From positions 1 through 63,517 of the forward strand of contig NZ_JAUSZK010000002.1 of assembly GCF_030817495.1 (NCBI RefSeq): a stretch of DNA of 63,517 bases, given 5' to 3'. Within the stretch, counting starts at the first letter, position 1. The number at the start of each line of letters is the position of its first letter. The position numbers and the translations under genes were made by a program. This DNA is from Streptomyces sp. V3I7 (lineage in GTDB: Bacteria; Actinomycetota; Actinomycetes; Streptomycetales; Streptomycetaceae). Positions 43,271-51,979 of this stretch are shown one piece after another. The notes below the pieces were generated by a model. It did not search any database. It saw nothing but the letters and a program-made list of their open reading frames with translations, and was not told where the DNA came from.

Positions 43271-43960
43271 TTAGGTTCTGGAACGACGCGCTGCTGCCTG
43301 CTCGAGTACCCGGCGGCGCGTCCAGCGCCGATGGCCGCGCTCGTTCACTCCGTCCGTGGTCTTCAGCAGAGGAAGGTTGCCCTGGCCCAAGCTGCTGGAG
43401 AACGAGTTGACGCTCTTGAACCCGAGCAGAGCCGCGGCCTGAGTGGCGCCGAGGAGCTCGTCGAGGTCACCGTCGACGGGGACGTCGGGGAGCGGAGGAG
43501 TCGGCCGCTCGACGGAGCGCCTGCCCGGGCCCGGACGATTCGCCTGCCAGTTCAGCAGGGTCTGCACGCGCCATTTCTGCCGACGGTAGGGGCTTTCGGG
43601 GGTCCCCAGCTCTTCGACCTCATCGGGTTCTGGAAAGTAGCCAGGGTGGTCGCGAACGTAGCTCTTGACCTGGCCAGGATTCTTGTAGCCCAGAAACCTC
43701 GAGGCCTCCGCCGCGTTCAGCAGTTCTTCCGGATCGAGGGTCGGCGGTGTGTATTCCCGAATCGCGGATGTGCGGTCGGCGAACCACTTGCTGACCTCGG
43801 CGTGGTCCCAGAGCCGGGCACGACCGCGGCGGCTGACGGCTTCAGGGAAACCGTTCTCCGCGCGCTCCTTGTAGAGCGTGTTGATACGAGCGGGGGTGAG
43901 CCCCTGCTCGGCCGCGATCTCGGCACTGTCGGCCAGGCGAGGCTCACCGTGCGAGGTCAT
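43271..43960 (-). CDS. HTH (MerR/excisionase-like) DNA-binding protein
   Basis: A protein of 229 aa. Three similar recognition segments occur: EIAAEQGLTPARINTLYKER, LNAAEASRFLGYKNPGQVKS and LLGATQAAALLGFKSVNSFS. Each resembles the winged-helix of excisionase/AlpA proteins, and the C-terminus is basic. I chose the ATG at 43960. It could regulate the modification operon just upstream or act in excision. Confidence 0.65.
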   Translation of the reverse strand: MTSHGEPRLADSAEIAAEQGLTPARINTLYKERAENGFPEAVSRRGRARLWDHAEVSKWFADRTSAIREYTPPTLDPEELLNAAEASRFLGYKNPGQVKSYVRDHPGYFPEPDEVEELGTPESPYRRQKWRVQTLLNWQANRPGPGRRSVERPTPPLPDVPVDGDLDELLGATQAAALLGFKSVNSFSSSLGQGNLPLLKTTDGVNERGHRRWTRRRVLEQAAARRSRT

Positions 43961-44078
43961 GGCAGACGTATCCGTCCGTCGGGTTGTGAGCCGGCCACTC
44001 CGGCCCACAACCCAAATAATGGCACGAGTTTGGTGAGGGGGTCTAGCTAGCGGCCGGGAGGGTGTCCCGACCGACGGG

Positions 44079-44423
44079 CTACTCCTGGGGGAGCAGACAC
44101 ACTCCGCGGCGGGCGGCGTCCCCGGCCATCTCCGCGTAGGCGATGGCCGCCGGGGTCATCTCCCACTCGGACAGCGCCAGCATCAGGAGCAGCTCGCCGC
44201 GCTCCAGATTGGTGTCGCAGAACACGCCGGCCGCGCGCGCCGCCGCCGTGAGCTCCGCATCCGAGGAGGCGGCGAAGCGGGCCTCGACACCCGGACGCAT
44301 CTCCTCAAAGCCCTGCTGGTAGACCTCGTTTGCCTCCCGCAGGAGCGGCACCAAGTCCTCATCGGAAGCGGTCGCCGCGGCCGCGGCGAGGTCGAGGATG
44401 CGCTCGGTCGGCATCATCGTCAT
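44079..44423 (-). CDS. Small helical protein, last gene of the modification operon
   Basis: A protein of 114 aa, acidic and helical (ERILDLAAAAATASDEDLVP, EANEVYQQGFEEMRPGVEAR), with two Cys. I chose the ATG at 44423, with GGGGAGGGA upstream. The gap to the PP-loop gene is 40 bases. The family was not recognised. Confidence 0.55.
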   Translation of the reverse strand: MTMMPTERILDLAAAAATASDEDLVPLLREANEVYQQGFEEMRPGVEARFAASSDAELTAAARAAGVFCDTNLERGELLLMLALSEWEMTPAAIAYAEMAGDAARRGVCLLPQE

Positions 44424-44463
44424 GGTCGGTGTCCCTCCCCGGAAGTGCTGAAAAGGTTGTGGG

Positions 44464-45456
44464 TCAGGTGCAGCCGTCGCAGGCAGAACGCCGCTGCGCG
44501 GCCGCCAGGTGCACCGACTTGCGGGGCCTCTGCTGCAGGGCGCGACGGACCTGCTGCTCCAGGACGTCCATATCGGTTCCGTCATCGGCACAGATGATCC
44601 CAGGATCCGGGGCACTGGGCCGCCGGCTGGCCTCGATCAGCTCGGCGATGCGCCAGTCGGGCCGGAACGTGTCGCCGCGCACCGCCTCCACCTCAGCGTA
44701 GAGGTCGGCCAGCCGCGGCCGGCGCGCGACGGCGAGCACCAGGTCCCTTTTGGAGGCGAAGACGCACAGCGAGCACGAGCACCGGCTGGTGCCCTTCCAA
44801 TCGCCGGCCCCGGGGTGGGAGTCGTAGGTCCAGTGGTGGGGGACCGGCGCGTCCTGGTGCCACTCCAGCACCGCGGCGGTGGGCCAGTCCTGCACCGGCA
44901 TCCACTCGTCGACGATCCGGGCGCCGTTGGTGAGGACGTTCCGGTAGGCGGGGCGGTCGGCGCGATCCCTGCTTTCGTCGGCGCGCAGGCCCATCACCTT
45001 CAGGATGCGCACGGGCCGCCCCAGCTGCCTGCGTAGCTCCCTCACCATCGGGGTCCACGCGCTGGAGATGATGGACTCCTTGGCGTACTTGCGGCAGTAC
45101 GGACTGCCCAGACGAGGGAACCGGCCGTACGAGGCGATCTCGGCGAGCAGCGAGAACGGCCGGGCGACCTCGACGTGCCGGTGAGCGGGAATGCCCTGCG
45201 CCGCGCTCTGGGCGGCAGCGAGCTGCGACACGGACGGGTAGGTCGTCCCTTCGCACGTGACCGCAGGCCACTCGAGAGTGCCGAGCGAGGCGTGGTAGGT
45301 CGTCACCCGGTCCATGACGCCGGCCGCGGACGCGGTCCGCATGAAGGACCACAGCATCACGCTGCTGTCCTTGCCGCCCGACAGCTGCGGAGCGAGGAGG
45401 TCGTAGGCAGCCAGGTCGGGAGCCGGGGAGGGACAGACGGTGGGACGGACGGACAT
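44464..45456 (-). CDS. PP-loop / PAPS-reductase-like protein 2
   Basis: A protein of 330 aa. The PP-loop is LSGGKDSSVML (about residues 25-35), followed by TTYHASLGTLEWPAV and ILKVMGLRADESRDRA. A Cys cluster CSCSLCVFASKRD and a final CDGC suggest a metal or Fe-S site. PP-loop enzymes adenylate carboxamide or sulfate groups; relatives include DndC and QueC, used in DNA or tRNA modification. GGAGAAG stands 3 bases before the ATG at 45456. Confidence 0.78.
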   Translation of the reverse strand: MSVRPTVCPSPAPDLAAYDLLAPQLSGGKDSSVMLWSFMRTASAAGVMDRVTTYHASLGTLEWPAVTCEGTTYPSVSQLAAAQSAAQGIPAHRHVEVARPFSLLAEIASYGRFPRLGSPYCRKYAKESIISSAWTPMVRELRRQLGRPVRILKVMGLRADESRDRADRPAYRNVLTNGARIVDEWMPVQDWPTAAVLEWHQDAPVPHHWTYDSHPGAGDWKGTSRCSCSLCVFASKRDLVLAVARRPRLADLYAEVEAVRGDTFRPDWRIAELIEASRRPSAPDPGIICADDGTDMDVLEQQVRRALQQRPRKSVHLAAAQRRSACDGCT

Positions 45457-45517
45457 CACTTCTCCGATCGGTGGGACGGGCCGGCCACGGGGGCGCGGCG
45501 TTCGATGGCCGGCAGCC

Positions 45518-46424
45518 TCAGACGGGAACCGGGTCGGGGTCGGGGTGCTTGGGGTAGGGCCGGAGCTCGGGCAGGCCGAGCCTGATCTCCTCGCGCTCGC
45601 GGCGGGACCGGCCGAGCCGGAAGACGAACCGGTGCACTCCGGGATGCCGGAGCCTGCGGACGCCGACCACGCCCAGGGCGTCGCGCAGCCAGCTGGCCGG
45701 GTCGTCACCCGGCCGCGGCCGTGGCGCTCCGAGCGCGACAAGCTGAGCCGTGGCGTACTCGTTGCCCTGCTCCTGGCGCCGGATCTTCTGGGCCGTGCGG
45801 TCGTGGAAAACGGAGCCGTCCGGCAAGACCTTCACCGTCCGGGGCCGTTGCCCGGCCGGCGTACACCGCGTTGCTGGCCGCGTAGATCGTCCCGACGTGA
45901 CCGGGCATGACCAGAGCACCGGCGGCATTCCGGCGCGGGACACCGTCGGCGAAGGAGACAAGGCCCCGCACCCCTGCGGAGAGCAGGAGATCGAAGCAGC
46001 GTGCGAGGCACCAACTCTCGGAATTTCCGGGCAGATCGTCCAGAAGGACGAACCGAGAGCACTCCAACGACTCGGTGTAGGGGCGAAGGTCCGGCAGGGG
46101 TTTCGTGAGCACCGCGACGTTGACCGGCACCCCGAACACGGCGGCACCGCACAGCCGCGGCCTGCCGTGGGCGGCCTTCTCGTACAACCCGAACCGCATC
46201 GTGGCGGAGGGATACGACCCGGAGTAGTGATGCCTGATCACGAACGCCTTGGCCGTCTCCTCACCGAGCGGTTCCACGGTGTACCGGCGCGCGTCGAACC
46301 CGCCGTCCCGAACATGACGCCAGGAGTGCCGGCGGCCGCGCCAACGCTGGCACCAGGGCGACGTGACCGGCATCTCGGGAAGCAGCTCGCCGAACGGCAG
46401 GACGTCCTGACCGGCGGCCTTCAT
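45518..46424 (-). pseudogene. Mom-like DNA adenine modification protein, single frameshift
   Basis: The first frame has VIRHHYSGSYPSATMRFGLY, LCGAAVFGVPVN, LECSRFVLLDDLPGNSESWC and SFADGVPRRNAAGALV, then GTIYAASNAVYAGR; these are the blocks of the phage Mu Mom family, a GNAT-related fold that makes N6-carbamoylmethyl-adenine. Near 45850 the frame must shift by one base, and the family end follows: VKVLPDGSVFHDRTAQKIRR, LRHPGVHRFVFRLGR. Joined, it is about 300 aa. The ATG overlaps the stop of the upstream gene. As written the protein ends in a false tail at 45705. Confidence 0.75.
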
Positions 46425-46871
46425 GCCGGGTTCCCGTCGGCTCGCATCCGGCCCGCGGCGCCGAACAGGCTGAGCTGGTCCCCGGGCGAGGGCTCCGGCA
46501 GGGGCAGCTGGGTGGGTGCAGGGGCAGACCCATCGGCAGGGCCGCTGCCTGTCGGCGTAGTGGATCACAGCGACCACGAAGCCGCCGCGGTCGGTGACCG
46601 TTCCGACGTGAGTGTCGACGCGAGCTCCGTCGCGGCTGATGCACCTGTCGTGATGCCCGGTGGCGCAGGGATGGCAGGTGCCGTGCTCGCAGAAACACAG
46701 GCGGTGGAAGCCGTGCGGGTAGGCGTTCTCGATGCGCTGCAGGCCCTTGGTCCAGGCATGGGCGCGGACCCAGGCTCCCTCTTCCTCGGGCATCGGGGAC
46801 GGCACGGCGGAGGGGACGGGGTCGAGGATTCCCATGATCGAGGCGCCGATGTAGCGCAGCCAGGTCGTCAT
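46421..46871 (-). pseudogene. DUF6248-like Cys-rich protein, single frameshift
   Basis: The first frame has EGAWVRAHAWTKGLQRIENA, LCFCEHGTCHPCATGHHDRC and PCRWVCPCTH, the Cys pattern of DUF6248. Near 46505 one base must be corrected, after which the other frame gives QLPLPEPSPGDQLSLFGAAG and a stop at 46421 that overlaps the Mom-like ATG. The start overlaps the upstream stop. The frame as written fuses it to the Mom-like protein, which I regard as an artefact. Confidence 0.6.
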
Positions 46872-47499
46872 CTTTCATCTCCGATCGAGGTGGGGGCGGT
46901 GGGGAGTTCGTCGAGCACGCCAGGAGGCGCGGGAGGTTGGTGTGGGGCCCGTAGGCGAGGTAGGTGCCGTCGCAGCTGGCGCAGCCCATGGCCTGCGCGA
47001 GGTGCAGGCGGCGGCGCGAGTTGACGCGTCCCATGTGGACGGACAGCCCGCGCTCGCGGGCCTGGGCGGCGAGGCGGTGGGCGGCCGGGCCGGTCTTCCA
47101 TTCGGTGGATCCGGCGAGGAACAGCACGTCGAAGTCGCCCCACGGGATCAGTCCGTGTTCGCTGCCGTCCTGCGCGGCGTACGCGGCCGGGACGCCCCGG
47201 GCACGGATCCGCTCCAGCCACGGCAGTGACTCGCGGAGGGTGGCCTCGGCGTCCAGCGGGACGTCGGGGGCGAGGGCCCACAGGCACCGGCTCGGCCCGT
47301 AGCGGTTGACCGTGTCGTTCAGCCACGTCATCCAGGCCTCGGCCCCGGGCCAGCCCTTGCCGAACTTGCCGTTGTCGCAGGCGTAGAGGGCGCCGGCCGG
47401 GATGACGTTGCCCTGGGCCGGGGTCGTCATGCAGGCCAGCAGACCGGCCTGCATGACGACCCGTACGTCAGCGCCCGACGGCGTCGCGAGGTACAGCAC
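46868..47499 (-). pseudogene. DpdA/TGT-like base-exchange protein, frameshifted at the ends
   Basis: The body has ALYACDNGKFGKGWPGAEAW, WALAPDVPLDAEATL, PAAYAAQDG, FDVLFLAGSTEWKTGPAA, VHMGRVNSRRRLHLA and ASCDGTYLAYGPHTNLPRLL, the signature of the short queuine tRNA-ribosyltransferase-like (DpdA-type) proteins of actinophages. Near 46915 a missing base would restore ...LLAWLDELPTAPTSIGDER and a stop overlapping the next ATG. Upstream, the best ribosome site (GGAGG) precedes an ATG at 47530 in another frame, while GTG 47499 is in frame. DpdA proteins exchange guanine in DNA for a 7-deazaguanine. Confidence 0.65.
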
Positions 47500-47566
47500 G
47501 ACGTGGGGCGGGAGGTGAGGGAGCGGGCATGTCAGGTCCTCCAGGGAGCCGGGGCGAGCGGGCAGC

Positions 47567-48787
47567 TCAGCCGAGCGCGAGTTGGTCCGCGCGGCGCCCG
47601 CGGAGCAGGGCGCGCCACTGGCCTTCGAAGTTCCGGTCCGCCTTGTCGATCACTCGGGCCGGGGCGGTGGCGAACAGCTCCTCCGCCATGGGCAGGTCAG
47701 TGCCGCGGGGGCGGACCCAGGCCCGGGCGCGCCCGTACACGGGGTCGTGTTCGACGTCGACGCCGCGGCGTTCGGACACGGAGATGAGCCGTCGCGCCAG
47801 TTGCTGCGGCCGGCCGAGGTCGACGCGTTCGGTGGAGCGCATGACCGGCCGCCGCCGCCCGTCGTCGGACAGCAGGAACAGACGACGGACGCGGTACAGC
47901 GCCCACGGCATGTCGAGCTCGCGCTGGAAGGCGTCCAGGCACGCCCGGTCTCGCGGCCGCGCGGGGTCGAACAGCTCCAGCAGACTGCGCTTGCCGTACA
48001 GCTTCGCGTTGGGGTTGAGGCTCATCGCCGTGTACTCCAGGCGCAGCACTTCACCGGCGATGTCCGGGTGGCTCCGCATCCGCTCCAGGTGGGCGGGCAG
48101 CGCCCCCATGGACGCGGGGAAGCAGCAGAACGTGCAGTAGGACCTGGGCCAGTGCACGCCGAACCGGGACCGCAGGTAGTCCTCGCACCGCTGCCTGCCC
48201 CAGCCCCAGTCCATGAGCGGGTACATCCCGGTCCTTCCGGGGATCTTCGACGCGGTCGTGTCGCCGAAGCAGCGTCCGGGTTCGTCGGCGTTGAAGCCCA
48301 TGACCTGCCGGAACGGCCGTCCGTCGATGACGGAGGGGATCCAGCGGTCACCGACCTCGCCCTTCGCGCGCAGGCTGCACTTGCGGGTTCCGGCCTGCTG
48401 GGGAACGGCGCCGACGGACTCCAGCTCGTCCCACAGCGTCCACGGTCCCCGGGCGAAGAGCCGCTCGGGGCGGCGGGAGTCGTCCAGGACGGTGATGCCC
48501 TCGGCCTTCAAGTGGCCGTTGCGCGCGATCTGGACGAAGCGCACACCGTGCTCGCGCAGCAGCGGGAGCATGAACTCCTCGACCAGGAGCCGGGTTTCGG
48601 GCCACTCGCTGCCGGTCGCCATGTAGAGCACGGCGGTGCGGTCCAGGTCGATGCCGTGCGCGGCGGGGGCGGTGAGCATTCGGGCGAGGTAGGCGGTCGA
48701 GTCGGCGCCGAGCCCCCAGTTGATGACGGTGTCCAAGCGGTCATCGGCGGCTAGTTCGGGCAGTGGCGCCGCGTAGGTGGTGGTCAT
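47567..48787 (-). CDS. PP-loop / PAPS-reductase-like protein 1
   Basis: A protein of 406 aa. The nucleotide loop is INWGLGADSTAYLA (about residues 20-33), a variant of SGGxDS. Then come MATGSEWPETRLLVEEFMLP, KCSLRAKGEVGD and SYCTFCCFP, a Cys cluster seen in phage PAPS-reductase-like proteins. The ATG at 48787 has AAGGAA 7 bases upstream; the longer frame runs into the DprA-like gene. It is unlikely to act in sulfate assimilation because it sits among DNA-processing genes. Confidence 0.78.
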   Translation of the reverse strand: MTTTYAAPLPELAADDRLDTVINWGLGADSTAYLARMLTAPAAHGIDLDRTAVLYMATGSEWPETRLLVEEFMLPLLREHGVRFVQIARNGHLKAEGITVLDDSRRPERLFARGPWTLWDELESVGAVPQQAGTRKCSLRAKGEVGDRWIPSVIDGRPFRQVMGFNADEPGRCFGDTTASKIPGRTGMYPLMDWGWGRQRCEDYLRSRFGVHWPRSYCTFCCFPASMGALPAHLERMRSHPDIAGEVLRLEYTAMSLNPNAKLYGKRSLLELFDPARPRDRACLDAFQRELDMPWALYRVRRLFLLSDDGRRRPVMRSTERVDLGRPQQLARRLISVSERRGVDVEHDPVYGRARAWVRPRGTDLPMAEELFATAPARVIDKADRNFEGQWRALLRGRRADQLALG

Positions 48788-48950
48788 GGCGTCGTTCCTT
48801 GTCATCGAGTGCCCGGGCCTGCGGCGAGCAGGGCGGCGGGCTGAGCCGGACATGCGGACGGAGCGGGCGCCGGCTCCGGACGGGAGCCGCCGGGACGGCG
48901 GTGCCGGGGCCTTGCGGGAACGGCCTCGGCACCGCTTGGTCTTCGGGCTG

Positions 48951-49789
48951 TCAGAGCAGGTCCAGCGCTCGCGCGGGGGTCGGGCACAAAACGGCGCGCC
49001 GTGCGGCGAGCAGGCGCGCGCTGCCACTGGAGCGGACGCCGGCGCTGATGGGCGCGGCGAGGACGGGCCGGTCCAAGTCGAGGGCGGCCTCGGCGACGCG
49101 GGTCGCCTCGGCGTGGTCGAGGGCCTCGACGAGGATGACCGCGCGGGCGAGCGCAGCCACCAGGCGGGCACTGGCCTTGAGTGTGGCGCCACTGACGTCG
49201 GTGCCGGGCCGGTACAGGCTGACCACGGCACCCCCGTTGGCCGGGATGGATGCGAGCAACTGGGCGTGGGGGCGCGGGTGGGCGCGGTCCAGGCCGCGCG
49301 GCAGGACGGCCAGCGTGGCTCGGCCGGATTCTGCGGCGGCCCGGTGCGCGGCGGCGTCGACGCCGTAGGCGAGGGGTGCGGTGACGGTGTGTCCGGCCCG
49401 GGCCATGGCGGTGGCGAAGGCATGCGCCCGGGCGACGGCCTGTTGGCTCGCCGCCCGGCTACCGGTGACGGCCACGGCGCTGGCGGTGAGCCGCGGCAGA
49501 TGTTCGGCTCCCCGAGCCCACAGCCCGAGCGGGCAGTACGGGCCGAGGTCGGACAGGGCGGTGGGCCACTCCGGGGCGGAGGGGATGACGAACCGGCAGT
49601 GAGCTGCGCTCGGAAGAGCTCGTCCCTTGGGGACTGCCGGGTCAGGCGGCCGCTGGCGTCGGCGCGAGCGCGGCGCTGCCAGACCTCGGCCGGGGAGTGG
49701 TCGGTGAGGTCGGCGGCGACCTGCTCGGGGGTGAAGCTTGCGGCGAGCGCGGCGCGAGCGTCGCGATCGGACAGGGGTCGCTCGAACAT
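48951..49789 (-). pseudogene. DprA/Smf-like DNA-processing protein, single frameshift
   Basis: The start frame reads MFERPLSDRDARAALAASFT to ELFRAQ. Near 49604 one base is lost or gained, and the Rossmann domain follows: AVAVTGSRAASQQAVARAHA, PLAYGVDAAAHRAA, LAVLPRGLDRAHPRPHAQLL, VILVEALDHAEATR, VLAAPISAG. These match DprA, which binds ssDNA and loads RecA. The usual RNR motif is replaced by KASARLVAAL. GAAAGGTC precedes the ATG. It is the second gene of the ssb operon. Confidence 0.72.
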
Positions 49790-49874
49790 GACGACCTTTC
49801 AAGGGCAGGGCGCGGCACCGGCAGGCGAACCGGTGCCGCGCCAGGGGCGGGCGAAGGGAAAGCGGGGGGAGGGG

Positions 49875-50399
49875 TCAGCGAACGGCGCGAAGGGGAGCGC
49901 CGTTGTCTGCCGTGGACGGTGTGTCGGTGCGGTTCCATCCGCCCGACCGGCTCTGTTCCCACCAGCGGGGCGGGCTGCCCGGCCGCCGGGGCTGGGACGC
50001 GCTGGGTGCAGTTGCCGGTGGGGCCGGGGGCGGTGTGACGGGCGCGGCGGCGATCGGGCTGGGCAGGCTGGCCTCGGTGTAGACGATGCGCTGGCGCAGG
50101 CTGATGCCGATGTCGTCGACGCTCAGGTAGATGCAGCCGTCCTTGACTTCGGTGATGCGGCCTTTCACCAGCACGGCGGTGCCGTCGGCGAGGGACTCGG
50201 AGGCGGTGCGGGCCAGGTCGCGCCAGATGGTGCAGACGTAGCGGATCGGGGTCCCGTCGCACCACTGCCGCGTGGCGGCGTCCCACCGGGTGGGGGTCTC
50301 GGTGAGGCGGAACCGGGCGACGGTGAGGCCGGATTCGGTGAAGCGGACTTCCACGTCACCGGTGACGGTGCCGGACACTTGCGTGACGGACGGGGCCAT
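49875..50399 (-). CDS. ssb: Single-stranded DNA-binding protein
   Basis: A protein of 174 aa. The OB-fold has VSGTVTGDVEVRFTESGLTV, ARFRLTETPTR and RIRYVCTIWRDLARTASESL-type strands, with VLVKGRITE. The C-terminus is Pro-rich and lacks the usual acidic DDDIPF tip. AGGAGG lies 7 bases before the ATG at 50399. The shared ACTAGT promoter is 22 bases upstream of the start. Plasmid SSBs protect transferred ssDNA on entry. Confidence 0.88.
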   Translation of the reverse strand: MAPSVTQVSGTVTGDVEVRFTESGLTVARFRLTETPTRWDAATRQWCDGTPIRYVCTIWRDLARTASESLADGTAVLVKGRITEVKDGCIYLSVDDIGISLRQRIVYTEASLPSPIAAAPVTPPPAPPATAPSASQPRRPGSPPRWWEQSRSGGWNRTDTPSTADNGAPLRAVR

Positions 50400-51288
50400 G
50401 CGAACACCTCCTGAAAGCAAATACTAGTACGTTATTGGGAGGGTCAACCCCCTTGGAACGGCTCGTGCCGCCCCGCCTGCCAGCGCGGCCGGCGAGCCAC
50501 CCGAGCAACGTCCTGCCTCTGGTGCGCGGGGCGGGTGCGCCTTGCCCCGCCTGGGGTGGCGGGAACACCGTGTCGTCCTCGACCTCCACCCGCAGCGGAA
50601 CGCTTCCGTCGGGACGGAGCAACTCCTTGTCCGTACTGTCGAGATGAACCGACACCCGCAGTGTCCGGCTGTCAGCGTCGAGGTAGGCGAACACGAGCAC
50701 CCCGGCTACCTCGATACAGGGCAGACCCTCGTCGTCGGGCCGCTCCTGAGGGTGGAAGACCGCCGCGCTGTTGGCCTTCGCGCAGGCGTCGGCGTCCCAA
50801 CGGCCCAGCTCAGGCTGTGCGCGCACGACCCGGGAGATCTCGGCGGCGTACAGCGAGTAGCCCTCGTCGTCGCGGTGCCCGAAGTAGACGTCGGCGACCG
50901 CCTGGTCGTTACCGGGAGGAACGAGCGGGACATCATCGTCGCCCGCCAGGTTGTCCCAGGAACTGCGCGCGTGCTGCGCCAGCCTGGCGAGTGCCGACGC
51001 CTGGTCCGACCAGTGGGTCACCTCCTCGGTGTGTCGGTCCCACCGGCGAAGGACCCAGGTGCGTCCGACTGCTTGCGTGGGGAGCGGGCGGGCGTCGGCG
51101 AAGGAGAAGCGGCCCAGCCAGGTGGCGAGGATGTCGACGGTGTTGGCCCCCGGCCACTCGCCGGTGTCCTCCTGGAGAGCGTCCAGTTGCCGGGCCAGGC
51201 GGATTGCTTCGCCCTCGGCCGTGGCGCGATCGGGTGCGACGAGCACGGAGTCCTCCTTCTGTTCGAGCTGTGGGACAGGGCGGTTCAC
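50356..51288 (-). CDS. Hypothetical protein reading into the ssb promoter
   Basis: Up to 310 aa, starting GTG with GGAGG; the start overlaps the upstream stop (GTGA). It has RATAEGEAIRLARQLDALQE, WVLRRWDRHTEEVTHWSDQA and VADVYFGHRDDEGYSLYAAE. The frame stays open through the ssb promoter into ssb, where it stops at 50356; the natural end is probably near 50445 (after GVDPP), so a frameshift or stop loss is likely. The family was not recognised. Confidence 0.55.
   Translation of the reverse strand: MNRPVPQLEQKEDSVLVAPDRATAEGEAIRLARQLDALQEDTGEWPGANTVDILATWLGRFSFADARPLPTQAVGRTWVLRRWDRHTEEVTHWSDQASALARLAQHARSSWDNLAGDDDVPLVPPGNDQAVADVYFGHRDDEGYSLYAAEISRVVRAQPELGRWDADACAKANSAAVFHPQERPDDEGLPCIEVAGVLVFAYLDADSRTLRVSVHLDSTDKELLRPDGSVPLRVEVEDDTVFPPPQAGQGAPAPRTRGRTLLGWLAGRAGRRGGTSRSKGVDPPNNVLVFAFRRCSHGPVRHASVRHRHR
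50421..50434 (-). promoter_or_regulatory. Shared palindromic promoter AATACTAGTACGTT, copy 1 (ssb)
   Basis: On the minus strand this reads AACGTACTAGTATT, with a -10-like TAGTAT inside the palindrome TACTAGTA and GGTTGACC about 16-20 bases upstream as a -35. The leader to the ssb ATG is only about 20 bases and has no hairpin. Confidence 0.75.
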
Positions 51289-51893
51289 GCTTCCTCCAGG
51301 GCGCGCCACAGGTCCATCAGGCGCTGCTGGGCCGGGGTGAGAACGGCCGCGCGCAGGACGCGGCGGTGCAGGACGGGCACGTCGACGCTGAGACCGGCAA
51401 CGGCCTCGGGTCGGCCGGCCGGGGCGATGAGCCGGTAGTCCTGTGCGCGGATCATCCATGCCTCGTACCGTTCGGCCGGGCTGCCGGAACGTGCCGTGTA
51501 TCCCTGGTCGGGGGCGCGCGAGGGGCAGCGGCAGGACGGGTCGGTGCAGGGCCGTCCGGCGGGGTGGCGGTCCAGAACGGGGGCCCGGCGGTAGTGCGTG
51601 GCCGTGCCGTTGAGCATGGGGCAGTGGATCGCGGTGTAGGGCAGGCACTCCGGGTGCAGCGCTGGTTCGGCGGTGTAGCCCTGCGCGACGTCGGCCGGGC
51701 GGGCGATCAGGAAGCATCGCTCGTTCAGGGACTGGCCGCAGATCTGGCACAGCCTGCGGAGCAGGGCGGCGAGCGTGCGTTCGGCATCAAGGCTGCCGAA
51801 GGCCGCGTGGCCGTTGTGGACCACGGACACATACGGCACGACCAGGCCGCCTGACTGGGGCCGGTCGGCGCAGCGCTGAGGGATCGGGGCCAT
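51285..51893 (-). CDS. Hypothetical Cys-containing protein
   Basis: A protein of 202 aa, with the ATG at 51893 preceded by GAGGGGA. It contains LCQICGQSLNERCFLIARPA and CTDPSCRCPSRAPDQ, likely metal-binding Cys clusters. Its stop overlaps the next GTG. The family was not recognised, but the arrangement is common on Streptomyces plasmids. Confidence 0.6.
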   Translation of the reverse strand: MAPIPQRCADRPQSGGLVVPYVSVVHNGHAAFGSLDAERTLAALLRRLCQICGQSLNERCFLIARPADVAQGYTAEPALHPECLPYTAIHCPMLNGTATHYRRAPVLDRHPAGRPCTDPSCRCPSRAPDQGYTARSGSPAERYEAWMIRAQDYRLIAPAGRPEAVAGLSVDVPVLHRRVLRAAVLTPAQQRLMDLWRALEEA

Positions 51894-51979
51894 GGGGGTC
51901 CCCTCCGGTTCACGGGGTGGGGCTGCGGCGCCGTCATGCGGCGCTCGGATCGGGGCGGTGTGCGCTGGAGAGCCGCTGT

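Noticed and set aside
45705..46871. 388-aa fusion of a DUF6248-like and a Mom-like protein
   Set aside because: Ribosome sites, ATGA overlaps and the family ends in other frames show two separate genes with single-base shifts.
46261..47499. 412-aa protein containing the TGT-like domain
   Set aside because: The second half (after about 46915) runs over the next two genes in a wrong frame; only the first 200 residues are family-like.
47567..48787. Assimilatory sulfate-reduction gene (cysH)
   Set aside because: The loop is a variant, the Cys cluster differs from CysH and neighbours are DNA-related, so the annotation as PAPS reductase would mislead.
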